A DNA stretch of 64,000 nt, taken from contig NW_027478782.1 in NCBI RefSeq assembly GCF_051014685.1, forward strand, positions 62,001-126,000, given 5' to 3'. The notes under the pieces are model-generated. The model saw only the letters and a program-made list of their open reading frames with translations. It ran no database searches and had not been told where the DNA came from. Positions 1 to 11,280 of this stretch are shown here, in pieces (within the stretch, counting starts at the first letter, position 1; the number at the start of each line of letters is the position of its first letter). The position numbers and the translations under genes are program-made. The stretch comes from Ptiloglossa arizonensis (taxonomy: Eukaryota > Arthropoda > Insecta > Hymenoptera > Colletidae).

Positions 1-96
1 GAACTACTATGGCCTAGGGCAAAAATACACATACCGTTGTAATCGGGCGAGCTTCTACTTTCAGATGCAACAGGAATTTCTCGAGTTCGTCAATCC

Positions 97-113
97 GTTC
101 GCGAGATATGGGA
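97..113 (+). other. CENP-B-box-like 17-mer, one per monomer (first instance)
   Basis: The bases are GTTCGCGAGATATGGGA. Against the essential CENP-B-box pattern nTTCGnnnnAnnCGGGn, eight of nine required bases match; the only miss is T for the first C of CGGG. The same site recurs once per 177 bp through most of the window. Common monomer variants (cgtg, ccag, ccac or cctg for cgag, and tg for ta) change only n positions. Exceptions exist: gttcac at about 22,216, gttagc at 7,174, gtacgc at about 17,611 and cgaggtatggg at about 3,470. Binding is not shown, and plants are not known to use a CENP-B box, so a chance match is the alternative. Confidence 0.4.
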
Positions 114-128
114 CTTTGAAGTTAAGGA

Positions 129-173
129 ATGGTTGAGAAACCATCAAAATTTTCGCTGGTCTGATACTCGAAA
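129..173. other. Dyad cluster in each monomer: hairpin, AAAATTTT, TTTCG/CGAAA (first instance)
   Basis: ATGGTT (129-134) and AACCAT (139-144) are perfect inverted repeats around a GAGA loop. AAAATTTT (146-153) is a self-complementary octamer, and TTTCG (151-155) pairs with CGAAA (169-173). Three dyads thus lie within 45 bp, and the set recurs in most monomers. Variants include ggaacggttgag, which turns one hairpin pair into a mismatch or wobble, and caaaaatttcg, which shortens the octamer palindrome to AAATTT. Short dyads in satellites have been proposed to favour non-B DNA at centromeres; that role here is inference. Confidence 0.5.
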
Positions 174-2133
174 CCAATAACTGGAGTGGCCTAGGGTAAA
201 AGCACACGCACCACTGTAATCGGGCGTGTTTCTACTTTCAGATGCAACAGGAATTTCTCGAGATCGTCAATCCGTTCGCGTGATATGGGGGTTTGAAGTA
301 AAGGAATGGTTGAGAAACCATCAAAATTTTCGCAAGTCTGATTCCCGAAACCAATAACTAAAAAGGCCTAGGGGAAAAATACACATGCCGTTGTAATCGT
401 GCGAGTTTCTACTTTCAGATGCAACAGGAATTTCTCGAGATTGTGAATCCGTTCGCGTGATATGGGAGTTTGAAGTTAAGGAACGGTTGAGAAACCATCA
501 AAATTTTCGCAAGTCTGATACTCGAAACCAATAACTACTATGCCCTAGGGCAAAAATGCACATACCGTTGTAATCGGGCGAGTTTCTGCTTTCAGATGCA
601 ATAGGAGTTCCTCGAGTTCGTCAGTCCGTTCGCGTGATATGGGAGTTTGAAGTAAAGGAATGGTTGAGAAACAATCAAAATTTTCGCAAGTCTGATTCCC
701 GAAACCAATAACTACAAAGGCCTAGGGGAAAAACACACATGCCGTTGTAATCGTGCGAGTTTCTACTTTCAGATGCAACAGGAATTTCTCGAGTTCGTCA
801 ATCCGTTCGCGAGATATGGGAGTTTGAAGTTAAGGATTAGTTGAGAAACCATCAAAATTTTCGCACGTCTGATACTCGAAACCAATAACTACAATGGCCT
901 AGGGGAAAAATACACATACCGTTGTAATCGGGCGAGTTTCTACTTTCAGATGAAACAGGAATTTCTCGAGTTCGTCAATCCGTTCGCGAGATATGGGAGT
1001 TTGAAGTTAAGGAATGGTTGAGAAACCATCAAAAATTTCGCTGGTCTGATACTCGAAACCAATAACTGGAATGGCCTAGGGGAAAAGTACACACTCCATT
1101 GTAATCGGGCGAGTTTCTACTTTCAGATGCAACAGGAATTTCTCGAGTTGGTCAATCCGTTCGCGAGATATGGGAGTTAGAATTTAAGGAATGGTTGAGA
1201 AACCATCAAAATTTTCGCAAGTCTGATTCCCGAAACCAATAACTACAAAGGCCTAGGGGAAAAACACACATGCCGTTGTAATCGTGCGAGTTTCTACTTT
1301 CAGATGCAACAGGAATTTCTCGAGTTCGTCAATCCGTTCGCGAGATATGGGAGTTGGAGTTTAAGGAATGGTTGAGAAACCATCAAAAATTTCGCTGGTC
1401 TGATACTCGAAACCAATAACTGGAATGGCCTAGGGGAAAAGTACACTTACCGCTGTATTCGGGCGAGTTTCTACTTTCAGATGCAACAGGAATTTCTCGA
1501 GTTCGTCAATCCGTTCGCGAGATATGGGAGCTTGAAGTTAAGGAGTGGTTGAGAAACAATCAAAATTTTCGCTGGTCTGATACTCGAAACCAATAACTGG
1601 AATGGCGTAGGGGAAAAGCACACACACCACTGTAATCGGGCGTGTTTTACTTTCAGATGCAACAGGATCTTCTCGAGATCGTCAATCCGTTCGCGTGATA
1701 TGGGAGTTTGAAGTAAAGGAATGGTTGAGAAACCATCAAAATTTTCGCAAGTCTGATTCCCGAAACCAATAACTAAAAAGGCCTAGGGGAAAAATACACA
1801 TGCCGTTGTAATGGTGCTAGTTTCTACTTTCAGATGCAACAGGAATTTCTCGAGTTCGTCAATCCGTTCCCGAGATATGGGAGTTTGAAGTTAAGGAATG
1901 GTTGAGAAACCATCAAAAATTTCGCTGGTCTGATACTCGCAACCAATAACTGGAATGGCCTAGTTGAAAAGTACACTTACCGCTGAATTCGGGAGAGTTT
2001 CTACTTTCAGATACAACAGGAATTTCTCGAGTTCGTCAATCCGTTCGCGAGATATGGGAGTTTGAAGTTAAGGAATGGTTGAGAAACCATCAAAATTTTC
2101 GCTGGTCTGATACTCGAAACCAATAACTGGAAT

Positions 2134-2310
2134 GGCCTAGGGGAAAAGTACACACACCACTGTAATCGAGCGAGTTTCTGCTTTCAGATGCAACAAGAAT
2201 TTCTCGAGTTCGTCAGATCGTTCGCGAGATATGGCAGTTTGAAGTTAAGGAATGGTTGAGAAACCATCAAAATTTTCGCTGCTCTGATACTCGAAACCAA
2301 TAACTGGAAT
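2134..2310. repeat. Chimeric monomer at a 3-monomer deletion junction
   Basis: The left part carries the diagnostic aatcgag base otherwise seen only in the aatcgagcgtgcttc monomer type (about 3,226, 6,056, 52,955, 54,200 and 57,025). The right part, from about 2,171, carries the linked changes of another type: tttctgc, caacaagaat and gtcagatcg. Relative to 2,760-3,800, the offset jumps here from 1,062 to 1,593 bp, a difference of exactly 531 bp or three monomers. This is the signature of an in-register deletion or unequal exchange between two monomers, with the crossover within a few bases of 2,171. Confidence 0.75.
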
Positions 2311-3893
2311 GGCCTAGGGGAAAAGTACACACGCCATTGTAATCGGGCGAGATTCTACTTTCAGATGCAACATGAATTTCTCGAGTTCGTCAGATCGTTC
2401 GCGAGATATGGGAGTTTGAATTTAAGGAATGGTTGAGAAACCATCAAAATTTTCGCTGGTCTGATACTCGAAACCAATAACTGGAATGTCCTAGGGGAAA
2501 AGTACACACACCATTGTAATCGGGCGAGTTTCTACTTTCAGATGCAACAGGAATTTCTCGAGTTCGTCAATCCGTTCGCGAGATATGGGAGTTAGAATTT
2601 AAGGAATGGTTGAGAAATCATCAAAATTTTCGCAAGTCTGATTCCCGAAACCAATAACTACAAAGGCCTATGGGAAAAATACACATACCGTTGTAATCGT
2701 GCGAGTTTCTACTTTCAGATGCAACAGGAATTTCTCGAGTTCGTCAATCCGTTCGCGAGATATGGGAGTTTGAAGTAAAGGAATGGTTGAGAAACCATCA
2801 AAATTTTCGCAAGTCTGATTCCCGAAACCAATAACTAAAAAGGCCTAGGGGAAAAATACACATGCCGTTGTAATCGTGCTAGTTTCTACTTTCAGATGCA
2901 ACAGGAATTTCTCGAGTTCGTCAATCCGTTCGCGAGATATGGGAGTTTGAAGTTAAGGAATGGTTGAGAAACCATCAAAAATTTCGCTGGTCTGATACTC
3001 GCAACCAATAACTGGAATGGCCTAGTTGAAAAGTACACTTACCGCTGAATTCGGGAGAGTTTCTACTTTCAGATACAACAGGAATTTCTCGAGTTCGTCA
3101 ATCCGTTCGCGAGATATGGGAGTTTGAAGTTAAGGAATGGTTGAGAAACCATCAAAATTTTCGCTGGTCTGATACTCGAAACCAATAACTGGAATGGCCT
3201 AGGGGAAAAGTACACACACCACTGTAATCGAGCGTGCTTCTACTTTCAGATGCAACAGAAATTTCTCGAAATCGTCAATCCGTTTGCCAGATGTGGGAGT
3301 TAGAGGTGAAGGAATGGTTGAGAAACCATCAAAATTTTCGCAAGTCTGATTCCTGAAACCAATAACTACAAAGGCCTAGGGGAAAAATACACATGCAGTT
3401 GTAATCGTGTGTGTTTCTAATTTCGGATGCAATAGGAATTTCTCGAGTTCATGAATCCGTTCGCGAGGTATGGGAGTTTGAAGTTAAGGAACGCTTGAGC
3501 AACCATGAAAATTTTCGCAAGTCTGATACTCGAAACCAATAACTACTATGGCCTAGGGCAAAAATACACATACCGTTGTAATCGGGCGAGTTTCTGCTTT
3601 CAGATGCAATAGGAATTTCTCGAGTTCGTCAATCCGTTCGCGTGATATGGGAGTTTGAAGTAAAGGAATGGTTGAGAAACCATCAAAATTTTCGCAAGTC
3701 TGATACTCGAAACCAATAACTACTATGGCCTAGGGCAAAAACACACACACCGCTGTAATCGGGCGAGTTTCTGCTTTCAGATGCAACAAGAATTTCTCGA
3801 GTTCGTCAGATCGTTCGCGAGATATGGCAGTTTGAAGTTAAGGAATGGTTGAGAAACCATCAAAATTTTCGCAACTCTGATACACGAAACCAA

Positions 3894-6800
3894 GAACTAC
3901 TATGGCCTAGGGCAAAAATACACATACCGTTATAATCGGGCGAGCTTCTACTTTCAGATGCAACAGGAATTTCTCGAGTTCGTCAATCCGTTCGCGAGAT
4001 ATGGGACTTTGAAGTTAAGGAATGGTTGAGAAACCATCAAAATTTTCGCTGGTCTGATACTCGAAACCAATAACTGGAGTGGCCTAGGGTAAAAGCACAC
4101 GCACCACTGTAATCGGGCGTGTTTCTACTTTCAGATGCAACAGGAATTTCTCGAGATCGTCAATCCGTTCGCGTGATATGGGAGTTTGAAGTAAAGGAAT
4201 GGTTGAGAAACCATCAAAATTTTCGCAAGTCTGATTCCCGAAACCAATAACTAAAAAGGCCTAGGGGAAAATACACATGCCGTTGTAATCGTGCGAGTTT
4301 CTACTTTCAGATGCAACAGGAATTTCTCGAGATTGTGAATCCGTTCGCGTGATATGGGAGTTTGAAGTTAAGGAACGGTTGAGAAACCATCAAAATTTTC
4401 GCAAGTCTGATACTCGAAACCAATAACTACTATGCCCTAGGGCAAAAATGCACATACCGTTGTAATCGGGCGAGTTTCTGCTTTCAGATGCAATAGGAGT
4501 TCCTCGAGTTCGTCAGTCCGTTCGCGTGTTATGGGAGTTTGAAGTAAAGGAATGGTTGAGAAACAATCAAAATTTTCGCAAGTCTGATTCCCGAAACCAA
4601 TAACTACAAAGGCCTAGGGGAAAAACACACATGCCGTTGTAATCGTGCGAGTTTCTACTTTCAGATGCAACAGGAATTTCTCGAGTTCGTCAATCCGTTC
4701 GCGAGATATGGGAGTTTGAAGTTAAGGATTAGTTGAGAAACCATCAAAATTTTCGCACGTCTGATACTCGAAACCAATAACTACAATGGCCTAGGGGAAA
4801 AATACACATACCGTTGTAATCGGGCGAGTTTCTACTTTCAGATGAAACAGGAATTTCTCGAGTTCGTCAATCCGTTCGCGAGATATGGGAGTTTGAAGTT
4901 AAGGAATGGTTGAGAAACCATCAAAAATTTCGCTGGTCTGATACTCGAAACCAATAACTGGAATGGCCTAGGGGAAAAGTACACACTCCATTGTAATCGG
5001 GCGAGTTTCTACTTTCAGATGCAACAGGAATTTCTCGAGTTGGTCAATCCGTTCGCGAGATATGGGAGTTAGAATTTAAGGAATGGTTGAGAAACCATCA
5101 AAATTTTCGCAAGTCTGATTCCCGAAACCAATAACTACAAATTCCTAGGGGAAAAACACACATGCCGTTGTAATCGTGCGAGTTTCTACTTTCAGATGCA
5201 ACAGGAATTTCTCGAGTTCGTCAATCCGTTCGCGAGATATGGGAGTTGGAGTTTAAGGAATGGTTGAGAAACCATCAAAAATTTCGCTGGTCTGATACTC
5301 GAAACCAATAACTGGAATGGCCTAGGGGAAAAGTACACTTACCGCTGTATTCGGGCGAGTTTCTACTTTCAGATGCAACAGGAATTTCTCGAGTTCGTCA
5401 ATCCGTTCGCGAGATATGGGAGCTTGAAGTTAAGGAGTGGTTGAGAAACAATCAAAATTTTCGCTGGTCTGATACTCGAAACCAATAACTGGAATGGCGT
5501 AGGGGAAAAGCACACACACCACTGTAATCGGGCGTGTTTTACTTTCAGATGCAACAGGAACTTCTCGAGATCGTCAATCCGTTCGCGTGATATGGGAGTT
5601 TGAAGTAAAGGAATGGTTGAGAAACCATCAAAATTTTCGCAAGTCTGATTCCCGAAACCAATAACTAAAAAGGCCTAGGGGAAAAATACACATGCCGTTG
5701 TAATCGTGCTAGTTTCTACTTTCAGATGCAACAGGAATTTCTCGAGTTCGTCAATCCGTTCGCGAGATATGGGAGTTTGAAGTTAAGGAATGGTTGAGAA
5801 ACCATCAAAAATTTCGCTGGTCTGATACTCGCAACCAATAACTGGAATGGCCTAGTTGAAAAGTACACTTACCGCTGAATTCGGGAGAGTTTCTACTTTC
5901 AGATACAACAGGAATTTCTCGAGTTCGTCAATCCGTTCGCGAGATATGGGAGTTTGAAGTTAAGGAATGGTTGAGAAACCATCAAAATTTTCGCTGGTCT
6001 GATACTCGAAACCAATAACTGGAATGGCCTAGGGGAAAAGTACACACACCACTGTAATCGAGCGTGCTTCTACTTTCAGATGCAACAGAAATTTCTCGAA
6101 ATCGTCAATCCGTTTGCCAGATGTGGGAGTTAGAGGTGAAGGAATGGTTGAGAAACCATCAAAATTTTCGCAAGTCTGATTCCTGAAACCAATAACTACA
6201 AAGGCCTAGGGGAAAAATACACATGCAGTTGTAATCGTGTGTGTTTCTAATTTCGGATGCAATAGGAATTTCTCGAGTTCATGAATCCGTTCGCGAGGTA
6301 TGGGAGTTTGAAGTTAAGGAACGCTTGAGCAACCATGAAAATTTTCGCAAGTCTGATACTCGAAACCAATAACTACTATGGCCTAGGGCAAAAATACACA
6401 TACCGTTGTAATCGGGCGAGTTTCTGCTTTCAGATGCAATAGGAATTTCTCGAGTTCGTCAATCCGTTCGCGTGATATGGGAGTTTGAAGTAAAGGAATG
6501 GTTGAGAAACCATCAAAATTTTCGCAAGTCTGATACTCGAAACCAATAACTACTATGGCCTAGGGCAAAAACACACACACCGCTGTAATCGGGCGAGTTT
6601 CTGCTTTCAGATGCAACAAGAATTTCTCGAGTTCGTCAGATCGTTCGCGAGATATGGCAGTTTGAAGTTAAGGAATGGTTGAGAAACCATCAAAATTTTC
6701 GCTGCTCTGATACTCGAAACCAATAACTGGAATGGCCTAGGGGAAAAGTACACACGCCATTGTAATCGGGCGAGTTTCTACTTTCAGATGCAACATGAAT

Positions 6801-8139
6801 TTCTCGAGTTCGTCAGATCGTTCGCGAGATATGGGAGTTTGAATTTAAGGAATGGTTGAGAAACCATCAAAATTTTCGCTGGTCTGATACTCGAAACCAA
6901 TAACTGGAATGTCCTAGGGGAAAAGTACACACACCATTGTAATCGGGCGAGTTTCTACTTTCAGATGCAACAGGAATTTCTCGAGTTCGTCAATCCGTTC
7001 GCGAGATATGGGAGTTAGAATTTAAGGAATGGTTGAGAAATCATCAAAATTTTCGCAAGTCTGATTCCCGAAACCAATAACTACAAAGGCCTATGGGAAA
7101 AATACACATACCGTTGTAATCGTGCGAGTTTCTACTTTCAGATGCAACAGGAATTTCTCGAGTTCGTCAATCCGTTAGCGAGATATGGGAGTTTGAAGTA
7201 AAGGAATGGTTGAGAAACCATCAAAATTTTTGCAAGTCTGATACTCGAAACCAATAACTACTGTGGCCTAGGGCAAAAACAAACACACCGCTGTAATCGG
7301 GCGAGTTTCTGCTTTCAGATGCAACAAGAATTTCTCAAGTTCGTCAGATCGTTCGCGAGATATGGCAGTTTGAAGTTAAGGAATGGTTGAGAAACCATCA
7401 AAATTTTCGCTGCTCTGATACTCGAAACCAATAACTGGAATGGCCTAGGGGAAAAGTACACACGCCATTGTAATCGGGCGAATTTCTACTTTCAGATGCA
7501 ACATGAATTTCTCGAGTTCGTCAGATCGTTCGCGAGATATGGGAGTTTGAATTTAAGGAATGGTTGAGAAACCATCAAAATTTTCGCTGGTCTGATACTC
7601 GAAACCAATAACTGGAGTGGCCTAGGGGAAGAGCACACACACCACTGTAATCGGGCGCGTTTCTACTTTCAGATGCAACAGGAATTTCGCGAGATCGTCA
7701 ATCCGTTCGCGTGATATGGGAGTTTGAAGTAAAGGAATGGTAGAGAAACCATCAAAATTTTCGCAAGTCTGATTCCCGAAACCAATAACTAAAAAGGCCT
7801 AGGGGAAAAATACACATGCCGTTGTAATCGTGCGAGTTTCTACTTTCAGATGCAATAGGAATTTCTCGAGTTCGTCAATCCGTTCGCGTGATATGGGAGT
7901 TTGAAGTAAAGGAATGGTTGAGAAACCATCAAAAATTTCGCTGGTCTGATACTCGAAACCAATAACAGGAATCGCCTAGGGGAAAAGTACACACACCATT
8001 GTAATGGGGCGAGTTTCTACTTTCCGATGCAACAGGAATTTCTCGAGTTCGTCAATTCGTTCGCGAGATATGGGAGTTTGAAATTAAGGAATGGTTGAGA
8101 AACCATCAAAATTTTCGCAAGTCTGATACTCGAAACCAA
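3894..8139. repeat. Second landmark block of the left domain, running into the 7-8 kb mosaic
   Basis: It begins with the landmark monomer, preceded by the rare tacacgaaacc and followed by ccgttataatc. Both rare changes are shared with 54,862, so this block and 54,862 onward descend from one another. A 1-bp deletion at about 4,269 (ggggaaaatac) is absent from the right-hand partner. Distinct monomers useful for mapping are attcctagggg at 5,140, tagttgaaaa at 5,853, gtcctagggg near 6,911, ggcctatggg near 7,087 and aaacaaacac near 7,278. Confidence 0.8.
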
Positions 8140-11100
8140 TAACTACTATGCCCTAGGGCAAAAATGCACATACCGTTGTAATCGGGCGAGTTTCTGCTTT
8201 CAGATGCAATAGGAATTCCTCGAGTTCGTCAGATCGTTCGCGAGATATGGGAGTTTGAAGTTAAGGAATGGTTGAGAAACCATCAAAATTTTCGCTGGTC
8301 TGATACTCGAAACCAATAACTGGAATGTCCTAGGGGAAAAGTACACACACCATTGTAATCGGGCGAGTTTCTGCTTTCAGATGCAACAGGAATTTCTCGA
8401 GTTCGTCAATTCGTTCGCGAGATATGGGAGTTTGAAATTAAGGAATGGTTGAGAAACCATCAAAATTTTCGCAAGTCTGATACTCGAAACCAATAACTAC
8501 TATGCCCTAGGGCAAAAATGCACATACCGTTGTAATCGGGCGAGTTTCTGCTTTCAGATGCAATAGGAATTCCTCGAGTTCGTCAGATCGTTCGCGAGAT
8601 ATGGGAGTTTGAAGTTAAGGAATGGTTGAGAAACCATCAAAATTTTCGCAAGTCTGATTCCCGAAACCAATAACTACAAAGGCCTAGGGGAAAAACACAC
8701 ATGCCGTTGTAATCGTGCGAGTTTCTACTTTCAGATGCAACAGGAATTTCTCGAGTTCGTCAATCCGTTCGCGAGATATGGGAGTTTGAAGTTAAAGAAT
8801 GGTTGAGAAACCATCAAAAATTTCGCTGGTCTGATACTCGAAACCAATAACTGGAATGGCCTAGGGGAAAAGTACACTTACCGCTGTATTCGGGCTAGTT
8901 TCTACTTTCAGATGCAACAGGATTTTCTCGAGTTTGTCAGTCCGTTCGCGAGATATGGGAGCTTGAAGTTAAGGAGTGGTTGAGAAACCATCAAAATTTT
9001 CGCTGGTCTGATACTCGAAACCAATAACTGGAGTGGCCTAGGGGAAAAGCACATACACCACTGTAATCGGGCGCGTTTCTACTTTCAGATGCAACAGGAA
9101 TTTCGCGAGATCGTCAATCCGTTCGCGTGATATGGGAGTTTGAAGTAAAGGAATGGTAGAGAAACCATCAAAATTTTCGCAAGTCTGATTCCCGAAACCA
9201 ATAACTAAAAAGGCCTAGGGGAAAAATACACACGCCGTTGTAATCGTGCGAGTTTCTACTTTCAGATGCAATAGGAATTTCTCGAGTTCGTCAATCCGTT
9301 CGCGTGATATGGGAGTTTGAAGTAAAGGAATGGTTGAGAAACCATCAAAATTTTCGCTGGTCTGATACTCGAAACCAATAACTGGAATGGCCTAGGGGAA
9401 AAGTACACACACCACTGTAATCGGCCGTGTTTCTACTTTCAGATGCACAGGAATTTCTCGAGATCGTCAATCCGTTCGCGAGATATGGGAGTTTGAAGTT
9501 AAGGAATGGTTGAGAAACCATCAAAATTTTCGCAAGTCTGATTCCCGAAACCAATAACTACAAAGGCCTAGGGGAAAAACACACATGCCGTTGTAATCGT
9601 GCGAGTTTCTACTTTCAGATGCAACAGGAATTTCTCGAGTTCGTCAATCCGTTCGCGAGATATGGGAGTTTGAAGTTAAAGAATGGTTGAGAAACCATCA
9701 AAAATTTCGCTGGTCTGATACTCGAAACCAATAACTGGAATGGCCTAGGGGAAAAGTACACTTACCGCTGTATTCGGGCTAGTTTCTACTTTCAGATGCA
9801 ACAGGATTATCTCGAGTTTGTCAGTCCGTTCGCGAGATATGGGAGCTTGAAGTTAAGGAGTGGTTGAGAAACCATCAAAATTTTCGCTGGTCTGATACTC
9901 GAAACCAATAACTGGAGTGGCCTAGGGGAAAAGCACATACACCACTGTAATCGGGCGCGTTTCTACTTTCAGATGCAACAGGAATTTCGCGAGATCGTCA
10001 ATCCGTTCGCGTGATATGGGAGTTTGAAGTAAAGGAATGGTAGAGAAACCATCAAAATTTTCGCAAGTCTGATTCCCGAAACCAATAACTAAAAAGGCCT
10101 AGGGGAAAAATACACACGCCGTTGTAATCGTGCGAGTTTCTACTTTCAGATGCAATAGGAATTTCTCGAGTTCGTCAATCCGTTCGCGTGATATGGGAGT
10201 TTGAAGTAAAGGAATGGTTGAGAAACCATCAAAATTTTCGCTGGTCTGATACTCGAAACCAATAACTGGAATGGCCTAGGGGAAAAGTACACACACCACT
10301 GTAATCGGCCGTGTTTCTACTTTCAGATGCAACAAGAATTTCTCAAGTTCGTCAGATCGTTCGCGAGATATGGCAGTTTGAAGTTAAGGAATGGTTGAGA
10401 AACCATCAAAATTTTCGTTGCTCTGATACTCGAAACCAATAACTGGAATGGCCTAGGGGAAAAGTACACACGCCATTGTAATCGGGCGAATTTCTACTTT
10501 CAGATGCAACATGAATTTCTCGAATTCGTCAGATCGTTCGCGAGATATGGGAGTTTGAATTTAAGGAATGGTTGAGAAACCATCAAAATTTTCGCTGGTA
10601 TGATACTCGAAACCAATAACTGGAGTGGCCTAGGGGAAAAGCACACACACCACTGTAATCGGGCGCGTTTCTACTTTCAGATGCAACAGGAATTTCGCGA
10701 GATCGTCAATCCGTTCGCGTGATATGGGAGTTTGAAGTAAAGGAATGGTAGAGAAACCATCAAAATTTTCGCAAGTCTGATTCCCGAAACCAATAACTAA
10801 AAAGGCCTAGGGGAAAAATACACATGCCGTTGTAATCGTGCGAGTTTCTACTTTCAGATGCAACAGGAATTTCTCGAGTTCGTCAATCCGTTCGCGTGAT
10901 ATGGGAGTTTGAAGTAAAGGAATGGTTGAGAAACCATCAAAAATTTCGCTGGTCTGATACTCGAAACCAATAACTGGAATCGCCTAGGGGAAAAGTACAT
11001 ACACCATTGTAATGGGGCGAGTTTCTACTTTCCGATGCAACAGGAATTTCTCGAGTTCGTCAATTCGTTCGCGAGATATGGGAGTTTGAAATTAAGGAAT

Positions 11101-11280
11101 GGTTGAGAAACCATCAAAATTTTCGCAAGTCTGATACTCGAAACCAATAACTACTATGCCCTAGGGCAAAAATGCACATACCGTTGTAATCGGGCGAGTT
11201 TCTGCTTTCAGATGCAATAGGAATTCCTCGAGTTCGTCAGATCGTTCGCGAGATATGGGAGTTTGAAGTTAAGGAATGGT
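8140..11280. repeat. Left-domain segment with dimer and 5-mer repeats
   Basis: A dimer of gtcctagggg and gccctagggc monomers is repeated: gccctagggc lies at 8,150 and again at 8,504, 354 bp apart (2 monomers). Downstream the rare gggctagtttc occurs at about 8,893 and 9,777, 884 bp apart: five monomers minus one base, matching the gatgcacagg deletion near 9,447. Aggaatttcgcgagatc and gtagagaaacc monomers are specific to this segment and its right-hand partner at 59.5-64.0 kb. Bases about 10,600-11,056 match 12,193-12,650 at 1,593 bp (9 monomers). Confidence 0.75.

Larger units (their letters stand above)
11..187. repeat. Reference monomer, with internal landmarks
   Basis: This is the first complete 177-bp unit, phased at ggcctaggg. 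In order it contains: the CCTAGG palindrome in the seam; a variable box of about 45 bp (roughly 19-55) that differs most between monomers; a conserved stretch from ctactttcag through CTCGAG; a CENP-B-box-like 17-mer at 97-113; a C-free purine-rich tract beginning at about 103; a 6-bp-arm hairpin at 129-144; the palindrome AAAATTTT at 146-153; and a TTTCG/CGAAA dyad at 151-173. The phase is a convention: transcription or binding polarity is unknown. Confidence 0.9.
1..3893. repeat. Landmark-bounded 22-monomer block, left domain copy 1
   Basis: The window opens on a landmark monomer whose seam reads gaactactatgg (most copies have ataact at this point). The same landmark recurs at 3,894, 3,893 bp later: 22 x 177 minus 1, the missing base being the ttttac (for tttctac) deletion near 1,651. 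Bases 1 to about 1,960 match 3,894 to about 5,852 closely. From 1,698 to 2,171 the block also matches 2,760 to 3,233 at an offset of 1,062 bp (6 monomers). The first copy shares private bases with 49,377 onward, for example gggggttt near 290. Confidence 0.85.

Noticed and set aside
13..18. CCTAGG, CTCGAG and TCGCGA palindromes as regulatory operators
   Set aside because: They are 6-bp sites that recur simply because the monomer recurs; several subfamilies lose them (for example tcgaaatcg lacks CTCGAG). They are useful only as predictors of a 177-bp digestion ladder.
129..144. Hairpin as a transcription terminator
   Set aside because: The 6-bp stem is not GC-rich and has no following T-run; it occurs in every monomer of a non-coding array, so a terminator role has no support.
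1477..1662. Minus-strand 61-codon frame that recurs identically at 5,369, 50,853, 52,268 and 56,338
   Set aside because: Identity reflects copying of whole multimers by segmental duplication, not protein conservation; the frame depends on the local 1-bp deletion near 1,651.
1698..3233. A clean 6-mer tandem duplication
   Set aside because: The 1,062-bp offset holds only for 1,698-2,171 versus 2,760-3,233; beyond that the first copy has a 3-monomer deletion, so I describe it as a chimeric junction instead.
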